Assembly (NCBI GenBank): GCA_029260255.1
Contig: JAJDDR010000595.1
Span: forward strand, 1-37,816
Length of the DNA: 37,816 nt
Reading direction: 5' to 3'
Source: Phycisphaerae bacterium
GTDB taxonomy: Bacteria > Planctomycetota > Phycisphaerae > UBA1845
Position numbers and translations under genes: made by a program. Positions 1 to 8,500 of this stretch are shown piece by piece. The notes beneath the pieces are model-generated. The model saw only the letters and a list, made by a program, of their open reading frames with translations. It was not told where the DNA came from and made no database searches. Position 1 is the stretch's first letter. Each line of letters opens with the position of its first letter.

Positions 1-60
1 GCCTCGATGCGGGCGCCCGCGTCGTATCGACTGATGACGCGCTATACCGGAGTGCGAGAG

Positions 61-3000
61 ATGGCTCGTCCTGCCTTGGATCGGCTTGTGATCGTCGTTG
101 CGGCGGTTCAGCTTCTTTTCCCGGCGGCGGATCGTCCTGCCACAGTCGCGCAGCCGACAACAGGCGCTTTGCGGCGTGACGACTCGACCGACGCGTACAA
201 GAACGAAACAGAGGTTCCCGCCCTCACCGGCGACAACGCCAAGCGGGCGGACGAACTGGACAGAGCCATCGACGAGTTGCGTACGCAGGCTAAGTACGCG
301 GAGGCTATTCCGCTCGCCGAACAAGTGCTGGCAATGCGTCGCCACGCTCAAGGCGAGCAGTGGTGGGAGACGCGTGATGCCCGGCGTTTGGTGGCGACGC
401 TTGAACAGATCGCTTCTCTATCTCCCGAAGCGCAGGCCGAGTTGGCCGAAGCAGACCGGAGTGACGGACCAGTTAGGGACATGTGGTTCGGCCGCCAGTT
501 TGATGCGTTGCTTGATGCCGCCCAACGGCAACGTGCGTGTCGCGAGAGACTGTTGGGGCAGACACATCCCATGGTGGGACGCTGCGCGTCGTACATAGGG
601 ATTGCGTACGAAAACAAGGGTGATTTTGCGCGTGCTGAGCGCCATTTCCGGGAAGCGTTGGACATCCATCGGACGCACCTCGGCACCATCCATCCGGACA
701 CCGCTATTAATCTGGTCAACTTGGGAAGGTTGCTCTCGAAGCGGGGGCACTACGAGGCCGCGGAAGCGAGCATTCGTGAGGGGCTCGAGATTTACCGCAA
801 GCTGCTCGGCGACGAGCATGCCGACGTGGCCACGATTCAGAACATCCTTGGGTATCTGTTGTATCTCAGAGGTGACTATCTCAAGGCGGAATCCCTGTTG
901 CGTGAGACGCTGGCTTTACGCCGAAAGCTGCTGGGCGACCGGAGCGTCGGCGTGGCCACGACACTGAACAACTTGGCGGCGGTGCTCAGCGCCAAGGCCG
1001 ACGACGCTGGGGCAGAAGCACTCCGCCGGGAAGTCCTCGATATCCACCGAGACATTTCCGGACCGGAGGATCCGCGGCTTGCGACGGGTTTGCACAACTT
1101 GTCCGGGACGCTACGTGATCGAGGCAACTACGCCGAAGCCGAATGGGCCGTGCGCGAGGCACTCGCCATTCGGCGTCGCGTGTTGGGTGACAGTCACCCA
1201 TATACGGGGTCGAGTTTGGGCCAACTGGGACACGTGCTGCGGGAGCGCGGGGATTACGGTGCAGCCGAACGCTGCATGCGGAGTTGGCTGGACTCGGCTC
1301 GGCTGACGTTGGGCGACGACCACCCGTATGTTTCGTCGGCGCTGAAGGGTCTAGCTGACGTCCTCCTGGAAGAAGGTGATTACGCCGAAGCGGAGACACA
1401 GCTCCGCAGAGCCCTGACGCTGGATAGGCGGAACTTGGGCGACGAACACCCCGGAGTCGCTACCACCATGAACGACCTGGGCAAGTTGCTCTTGGCACGT
1501 GGTGATCGGGCGGGGGCTACGGCACTTCATCGGCAAGCGTTGCAGATGCGACGCGAGCTTCTGGGCAATGATCACCCCGCTGTCGCGGTCAGCATGCACG
1601 ATTTGGCGAACTCGCTCGAAGGGGGCGACGGGGCGGAGGATTTGGCCGAGGCGGAGCGCATGCACGCCGAGGCGCTGTCGATCCGGCGCCGGACCCGCTC
1701 ACAGGACCTTCACACCAGTTGCACGGCGTACGCCGATCTTCTTTGGCGTCACCGCGACCGGGCGCTCGATGCAATCGCGCTCTACCGTGAAGCGGTTGAG
1801 CATATCGAGGCTCGGCGACACCGGGTGGCCGGCGATGCGTTGGACCGGGCGCGGTATTTCACACGATTGTCCCGCGGTGGCGCTTTCGACAGGATGGTCC
1901 GGGTCCAGATTGCCCCGTGGGCGAAGACGTCGGAGCCAACACAGGACCGCAGCGGGACGGGTCCGGCGGTGGCGTTCAACTATCTGGAACGCGGCCGCGG
2001 GCGAGCCGTGCTGGACCTGATGGACGCTGGAGGTCATGACCTTCTCGCGCTTATTCGCGCCCAGGCAACAGACGATGGGGATCACGCCTTACGCCGCAAG
2101 ACCGAGGAGATTCAGCAGCGCGAGAGCGAAGCGAGAGCGTCGCGCCGTTCAGCCGAGGCGATGATCAGGACCACTAGCAAGGACAACAGCCTCACGGATG
2201 CTCAGCAGACCGAGCACATCCGCGAATTGACCAGACAGCGTGACGAGGCCTGCGACGCGGATCGACAGGCTGCCCGCGATTTGTGGGATCTTGCGCGTGA
2301 CGTATTGGGGTCTAAGGGTCTTCGGCCACTGACGGCAGAGGAAGTGGCCGCCGCGCTTGAGCCCGGTGAGATCCTGCTGGCATACGACGTGGGAACGAGC
2401 GATAGTGTCCTATTGATTGTCGGGCTGCGCGAGCGCGAAGGTATCCCCCGGTCGAGCCGGGAAACCGAGGGACGTAGTGTGCGGTCGAACCGCGCCGGTG
2501 TGCGAGCGTATACGCTCAAGTGGCCTGACAAGACCGATGTGTCGGCCGAGGCGCTGACGGCAACCATCGACCGCGTGTTCGATCGCCTGTCTCGAGAAAC
2601 GGACAAGTCTGACCCAATGACCAGCAAGGTGGCCGGACATGCACCGACCGAGTTGCTGAGCACGCTCCTTCCGACGGAGTTGCACAAAGAAATCGGGGCG
2701 GCGAGGCGCGTCTTTGTCGTTCCTGACGGTCCACTGCATTGGCTGCCGTTTGAGACGCTGATCGTCGATTCAGCCAAGGGCGAGCGGTGGCTTGATGTAG
2801 GTCCGGCCGTTGTCTGCGGGCCGTCGGGGGCGGTGCTCCTGCATCGGCGGCGACAAGGCACGAAACGGCCAAGAGGGCGACCGGCGGCCGAGCGACCGAT
2901 TCTGGTGGCGTTGGGCGACCCTGCGTTCGGCTCTGGGCGGCCGGAGGAGAGCCTGCCACCAAGTGAGCCGGCGTCCAACTCCACCGATACTGCCCTGACG

Positions 3001-3786
3001 CTGGCGATGCGGGACAGCACCCGTGATGCCTTCGGAAAACTCGATCGACTGCCCGGCACGCGCGCGGAAATCGAAGCGATCGCCCAACTCGTGCTGGCCC
3101 AATCCCCGGGCCATCCTGAGGCGGTACGATCGTTCGCCGGTCACGAGGCGACGGTTACGAACCTGTTCAACGCCGTCAAAGGCCCGCGGTTTCTGCACTT
3201 GGCAACGCACGGTCTCGTTGAACGAGGGCGCAAGGTGTATGACAGCGCGCTGGCCATGGCGGCACCCAAGACGGTGACGCCGCAGGATGACGGCTTCTTG
3301 CGATTGGGCGATCTGCTCTCCCGATGGGGCGGCAAGCTGGACGGAACGGAGCTGGTCGTGCTCAGTGCCTGCCGGACGGCTCGGGGACGCATGGAATCCG
3401 GCGAGGGATTCGTCGCGTTGACCTGGGGGTTCCTCTTCGCGGGGGCCGAAAACGTGGTGGCGACGTTGTGGAAGGTCGATGACACCGCGACGGCGCTGCT
3501 GATGACGCGGTTCTATGCAAACTTGTTGGGTTCGGGCGAGGAGGGCAATGGTCAACGGTCATACCAGCCGCCCATGTCCAAGGCCGACGCTCTGTTTGAA
3601 GCAAAGCGGTGGCTGCGGAATCTCGACGCGGATCAAGCAGCTGAGCTTGGCAAGGACCTGTCGCGCGCGACCAAGATGCGCGGGGCCGGTCCAATCAGCG
3701 AGGTCGTGCCCGCGCGGGGTTCCGACCGACCCTACGCGGATCCTTTCTACTGGGGCGCGTTTGTTCTGGTTGGTGATGGTTCCTAG
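61..3786 (+). CDS. Secreted TPR-repeat CHAT-domain protease (caspase-like)
   Basis: N-terminal hydrophobic stretch (MARPALDRLVIVVAAVQLLF) resembles a signal peptide. About 9 kinesin-light-chain-type TPRs of 42 aa (e.g. LGDEHPGVATTMNDLGKLLLARGDRAGATALHRQALQMRREL). C-terminal CHAT signature FLHLATHG...LVVLSACRTARG.....GEGFVALTWGFLFAGAENVVATLWKVDD supplies the His/Cys dyad. The ORF opens at 7, but the ATG at 61 fits the signal peptide better. Confidence 0.9.
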   Translation: MARPALDRLVIVVAAVQLLFPAADRPATVAQPTTGALRRDDSTDAYKNETEVPALTGDNAKRADELDRAIDELRTQAKYAEAIPLAEQVLAMRRHAQGEQWWETRDARRLVATLEQIASLSPEAQAELAEADRSDGPVRDMWFGRQFDALLDAAQRQRACRERLLGQTHPMVGRCASYIGIAYENKGDFARAERHFREALDIHRTHLGTIHPDTAINLVNLGRLLSKRGHYEAAEASIREGLEIYRKLLGDEHADVATIQNILGYLLYLRGDYLKAESLLRETLALRRKLLGDRSVGVATTLNNLAAVLSAKADDAGAEALRREVLDIHRDISGPEDPRLATGLHNLSGTLRDRGNYAEAEWAVREALAIRRRVLGDSHPYTGSSLGQLGHVLRERGDYGAAERCMRSWLDSARLTLGDDHPYVSSALKGLADVLLEEGDYAEAETQLRRALTLDRRNLGDEHPGVATTMNDLGKLLLARGDRAGATALHRQALQMRRELLGNDHPAVAVSMHDLANSLEGGDGAEDLAEAERMHAEALSIRRRTRSQDLHTSCTAYADLLWRHRDRALDAIALYREAVEHIEARRHRVAGDALDRARYFTRLSRGGAFDRMVRVQIAPWAKTSEPTQDRSGTGPAVAFNYLERGRGRAVLDLMDAGGHDLLALIRAQATDDGDHALRRKTEEIQQRESEARASRRSAEAMIRTTSKDNSLTDAQQTEHIRELTRQRDEACDADRQAARDLWDLARDVLGSKGLRPLTAEEVAAALEPGEILLAYDVGTSDSVLLIVGLREREGIPRSSRETEGRSVRSNRAGVRAYTLKWPDKTDVSAEALTATIDRVFDRLSRETDKSDPMTSKVAGHAPTELLSTLLPTELHKEIGAARRVFVVPDGPLHWLPFETLIVDSAKGERWLDVGPAVVCGPSGAVLLHRRRQGTKRPRGRPAAERPILVALGDPAFGSGRPEESLPPSEPASNSTDTALTLAMRDSTRDAFGKLDRLPGTRAEIEAIAQLVLAQSPGHPEAVRSFAGHEATVTNLFNAVKGPRFLHLATHGLVERGRKVYDSALAMAAPKTVTPQDDGFLRLGDLLSRWGGKLDGTELVVLSACRTARGRMESGEGFVALTWGFLFAGAENVVATLWKVDDTATALLMTRFYANLLGSGEEGNGQRSYQPPMSKADALFEAKRWLRNLDADQAAELGKDLSRATKMRGAGPISEVVPARGSDRPYADPFYWGAFVLVGDGS

Positions 3787-3802
3787 TTGCGGATCGCGGA
3801 TC

Positions 3803-3822
3803 GCGGACCGCTGACAGTCCGC
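3803..3822. terminator. Candidate hairpin between convergent genes
   Basis: GCGGAC(3803-3808)-cgctgaca-GTCCGC(3817-3822), a perfect 6-bp stem between the stops of the converging CHAT and anti-sigma-like genes; preceded by tandem GCGGATC. Confidence 0.4.
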
Positions 3823-4583
3823 TATGGAAGATGTTCAAATGTGATCGCGTCGGCCTCAATTCGGGGATCGGCGCGCACTGCCGTCAGGATTTCCTTAAGC
3901 GCTACCGCGTGCGGCTTCGATCCGGCAGTCACAGCAGATTCCGCTTCACGAACGATCCCCACGAAATCCTCTTTGCTGAGCAGGTGCGCACTGTAGAGAA
4001 TCACGAAGGACTCCGTACCGGGTTCGTGGTCCAGCCGCGCGGATTTGGGTAGATTCGGCCCCCGCTTCACGGCGTGGACGTCGCTGCTCAGAGGCGCGAA
4101 TCGTGACTGGCTGTCGAGCATCGCCACAAAGGCCGTGCCCGGTCGGTCGGCGGCAAAGTGAATATACACCGGATCACCACTGCGGAATTGCGTTTCAGAT
4201 TCACCGCGGAGAAGTGTCGGCGCCGATGAGAGCCGCAAGTCGCCAAGAACCAGGACACGTGAAGTTCCAGTTCCCTCATCGGGTGAAAGCACCCCCCGGA
4301 CGAACCAGCCGCCGCCGATCACCAGCACCAGCGACGCGGCCGCCAGGCCGCCGCGCCACCACCACCACCACGATCGTCCGATCTTGAGCGGCACGGACGC
4401 CCCCTGTTGCGCGATCTCACCGTCCACGATGTCGAGCGCGCGGTGCATGTGCCCGAGATCACCGGGCGGTTCGAAGAGGTTCGCCTCCGTCTTCAAGCCC
4501 TCCGGGCGGCGTACCTGCTCGCCCCATCGGCGAAGCAGATCCGCTGCTTCCCGGTCTCCGAAGGTGTCCTCTTCAGCGGGCAT
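3822..4583 (-). CDS. Single-pass membrane protein, anti-sigma-factor-like with DUF4384-like C-terminal domain
   Basis: Starts 4 nt after the sigma-factor stop on the same strand. Cytoplasmic-like N-terminus, then one TM segment (RSWWWWWRGGLAAASLVLVIGGGWFVRG), then a C-terminal domain with the DUF4384-like pattern FRSGDPVYIHFAADRPGTAFVAMLDSQSRFAPL. Confidence 0.6.
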   Translation of the reverse strand: MPAEEDTFGDREAADLLRRWGEQVRRPEGLKTEANLFEPPGDLGHMHRALDIVDGEIAQQGASVPLKIGRSWWWWWRGGLAAASLVLVIGGGWFVRGVLSPDEGTGTSRVLVLGDLRLSSAPTLLRGESETQFRSGDPVYIHFAADRPGTAFVAMLDSQSRFAPLSSDVHAVKRGPNLPKSARLDHEPGTESFVILYSAHLLSKEDFVGIVREAESAVTAGSKPHAVALKEILTAVRADPRIEADAITFEHLP

Positions 4584-4587
4584 CGAA

Positions 4588-5208
4588 TCACTCCTGATGA
4601 CAACCGTCGGGCAGTACCCCTTTCCCGGACAGACAGAGTCGCAGCCGACCGACCGCCTCGACCAGCGCCGAGCGCAACGATGATTCCGGCATGCTCATCA
4701 GCTTCGCAACCTCGCGTTTCGACCGGTTCTCCACGAACACCAGCCAGCACATCGCCCGAGGCGCGGTATCAAGTTCACCCATGCAATCTCGGATCGCCCG
4801 GCTGTGCTCCTGCGAGACCCCGGATCCTGAGGGCGAATCGGACGAGACGGCGTACTCCTGCCAACTGTGCTCGTCGCCGACGAGATCGGTCAAGCAGTCC
4901 GCGGCGATACGCGCGCCTCGTCGCCTCCAGAAGTCGATCGTCTCGTTTCGCGCGCACGAAAACAGGTAGCGGCGCCAGCCGACTTCGTCTGCTTCTGACG
5001 GGCCGCCGCCTTTGCGCACCGATTGATAGACGCGCGTGAACACCTGTTGTGTCAGGTCTTCCGCCTCCCGCGGCGACACGCGCTTCCACATGTATCGCAT
5101 GATCGGCTCCCAGTATGCACGCACGAGCGCATCAAACGCCGATCGATCCCCGGCACGAAGCCGCTGGATCGGTATCGATGAACAAGATGTCGATTTCGCG
5201 TCCACCAT
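4588..5208 (-). CDS. ECF-type RNA polymerase sigma-70 family sigma factor
   Basis: Region 2 (DRSAFDALVRAYWEPIMRYMWKRVSPREAEDLTQQVFTRVYQSV...WRRYLFSCARNETIDFWRRR) and region 4-like HTH (SKREVAKLMSMPESSLRSALVEAVGRLR). The ORF is open to 5391; the ATG at 5208 best fits the family. Confidence 0.88.
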   Translation of the reverse strand: MVDAKSTSCSSIPIQRLRAGDRSAFDALVRAYWEPIMRYMWKRVSPREAEDLTQQVFTRVYQSVRKGGGPSEADEVGWRRYLFSCARNETIDFWRRRGARIAADCLTDLVGDEHSWQEYAVSSDSPSGSGVSQEHSRAIRDCMGELDTAPRAMCWLVFVENRSKREVAKLMSMPESSLRSALVEAVGRLRLCLSGKGVLPDGCHQE

Positions 5209-5220
5209 GCGGGGATTCAA

Positions 5221-5245
5221 AGTCCAGAATACTGAATTCTGGACT
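5221..5245. promoter_or_regulatory. Perfect 10-bp inverted repeat with 5-nt spacer just upstream of the sigma-factor start
   Basis: AGTCCAGAAT(5221-5230)-ACTGA-ATTCTGGACT(5236-5245), read directly. It lies 13 bp upstream of the minus-strand ATG at 5208. Confidence 0.6.
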
Positions 5246-5509
5246 CCGGACTCAGCCCGGCATTGAACCGGACCGGGTGGACGGATGCAAGCGGGGCGCA
5301 TGCGCCCTGCCTTGCCGGCGTGGGGTAATCGTATGCGTTGCGAGCCGACCAGACGCGCTTCGCCGCGACCTCCACACCTTCCAAGACGCACGGCGCGGCC
5401 GAACGCGCAGCATTTTTCTGCGCACCGCGTCAGTTAGTGCGTTGACGGGGAGAGACGCCGGGCGCACCGTTGCGTCCGATCAGAACGCCGCAAGATGGAG
5501 GATTCCACG

Positions 5510-8500
5510 ATGTTGAAAAGAGCAATGGTGTTAAGCGGTCTGGTTTGGACTTTCTTCCCCTCGGTCGCGCCCGCGCAATTGGAATATCGCGTCGACGACG
5601 GCAGAGCGGAAACGAGGGTCGGGATCGATAGCCCGACTGATCCCTCACACGCATTAGCCTGGTTGAATCAATTCGTCGGCGAGGCCAATAAGCCGACGAT
5701 CGCGGCGATCCGCGTCGCGTTCGGGACGATCGCGAACGGGACATCGGTGAGTGTCTATATATGGTCGGACCCAAACCAAGACGGAGATCCTTCGGACGCG
5801 GGAGTGCTCAGGTCGGCCACCGGTGTGGTCGCAAACAGCAATAGCAACGCCTTTAACACCTACCCCATCACACCGCCCCTGGACGTAAGCGTTGGGGCGA
5901 GTTTCTTTGTCGGAGCGATCATCAACGGCTACCCGGGAGGAAATAATCCGGCCCGCCTCGATAAGGACGGGACCGATGATCCGCCAAGCGTTTTCGTCCC
6001 CAGTGAACGCAGCTGGATCGCAGGGGATGCGTCGGCGGGGGGTGCCACGGTTGATCCCAATAATCTCGCCGCGGCCCCGGTCCCCCTGCGGACTGTTCGT
6101 GAGGCATTTGGCGGGACGCCCACCGGCGACGGCAACTTGCTCGTCCGGGCCGTCGAAGCCCCTCAACAAGGGGTGCGGGTCTTCATGGCCCCAGACGGTC
6201 AGCAGGGAAGCGTGCCGCAAACGGGCAATACCTCGATCACGATGGCCGCGGGAACAACCCAGCAGGTATCGGTGTGGGTCGTAGACACTGCGCAGGCCGA
6301 GCAACTCAACGCCCACCAGGTGATCGTCCGTTGGGACGGAGCACCGCAAGCGGGCGCCACGGGGGCCGTCTCATACGTAGACAACAACCCCGGACCCGGC
6401 AACACGGTCTTCGTCGATGAGACCCGGTCGGACTACGTGTTCACCGGCCTGCTCACGAACCCGCCGGTCTACAACGAAACGCCGCCACCTCCCGCCGTCG
6501 ACGCCGGATTTGGATGGATCGCGAGCCTTTTCGACTTCTTCCAGGGGGTCAACCCGCCCGCGACCCCTTCCTATCTGGGCGAGTTCCAGATCGAAGCATC
6601 CGCGGGCGCCGGCGGGCAGTTTGAAGTCTCCTTCGTGCCGTGGGGGGCGCCCCCCGCGGGCGGGACCAACCTCTTCGCACCCGGCGGTGGACTGTACACG
6701 GTCGACGAGTTTCAGAATCTGACGGTCACCGTCACGCCGTCCGCCCCGCCCCCTAATGATGATTGCGTCGACGCTATAGTGGTCGGCAACGGGACCTACG
6801 CCTTCGACACCACCGGCGCGACGCTCGGCGGCCCGTCTCACCCGGCACCGTGCAGTTTCTCCGATGACATCTGGTACGAGTACACCGCCACGTGCACGGG
6901 GACGCTGACAATCGACACCTGCAATCCAACGGGTGATACGGTGCTGGCCATCTACGATCCAGGCGTTCCTTGCACACCGGCGGCCTCCAACTTGATCCTA
7001 TGCAACGATGATTGCGCGACGTGTGGTCCGGGTTTCGGCTCGATGCTGCCTTGCCCGGCACTTGGCAACCCCAACATCAACGTGGCGACGGGGAACACTT
7101 ACCTGGTCCGCGTCGGCAACTTGTCTCCCGGGAGTGGCGCATCTGGGATCTTGTCCTTGACGTGTACACCGTCGTCGGGCTGCGCGGGTCAGCCGACCGG
7201 TACGCCCTGTGGGAACCCGGCGTCGGGTCCGTGTGACCTGCCGGATACCTGCAACGGTGCGGGCGTCTGTGTGGACAACGTTGAGCCGAACGGTACGCCG
7301 TGCAACACCGACCCGTGTACGATTGATGCTTGCGACGGAGCGGGTAGCTGTGTGGTCAGCAGCTTTGCCCCGGCCGGCACGCCGTGCAGCACAGGGAATG
7401 TATGCACGATCAATGATGTGTGCGACGGAGTTGGCATGTGTGTTGGCGGGAGCGTGTTGAGCTGTGACGACTTCGATGCTTGCACCATCGACACATGCAA
7501 TCCGACGATCGGTTGCATCAACGAGGTCATTCCCTGCACCTCGGCATGTGATTGTCTGATTGCAGGAGCGACCGATGCGGTCTGTGCTGCATCCGGCCAG
7601 TGCGACTGCTCGCCGTCCCCCTCGTGTTCCGCGCTGTGCGCGGCCGAGTGGCTGGGCACGCCCAACGGAGACTTCATGGGACCCGCGAACTGGAATCCCA
7701 GTGCGGTCCCGAACGGACGACCGGCGGTTCTGGACAATACGACCGGGTCCGACAGCACGGCCATCCTGAACGCCGGTGACTCGGTGAACGTGTGCGACGT
7801 GATGATTGCGGGCAATCCCGGCGCTTTACAAGTGCTCCAGATCGATGACACCGCCACACTGACCACGACAAACGGCACATCGATCAATGCGCATGGCACA
7901 GTGACGCTTGAGGGCGGCGAATTGGCCGGCAGCGCCAACCTCAACACGTCCGATGCCAAGCTGAGCGGCTGGGGCGAAGTCTCGGGCGAACTCTACAACT
8001 TCGGCGGCACCATCGAAGGTCGACCGGGGGGGCTGCTCTCCATCACCGGGGGCTTCTTCCAGAACATGGGCGTTCTCCGGACAATTGTGACCGGTGCACA
8101 GATCGACGTGACGTCCGGCATGGTGTTGCAGGATGGTCAGATTACGATCAATGCCGGGACGACCATCTCCTTCGGGACTGATCTCAACAACTTCGACCCC
8201 GGAAAGATCACCGTAGAGGGGACATCCGCGACGCCCGGGAATCTGATCGTCCCGAGTCTCACCAACAACGGCGGCACCGTGTCCCCGCTGACGCCTGGTA
8301 TCGACTTGCAGGGAGGGACCATCACACTGGACGCAAGCGGGCTGATCACCAACGCGGCAAACCGGAACATCACCGGATACGGCGCGATTTCCAGACCCGG
8401 GGGTCTCGACTCGGATAACACGTTGGTCAACGAAACGGGCGCCGTGTTCGCGGTGCAGGGGGCGCCGGGGTCTGTCATGAGTGTCTTCGGTCGTTTAGAG

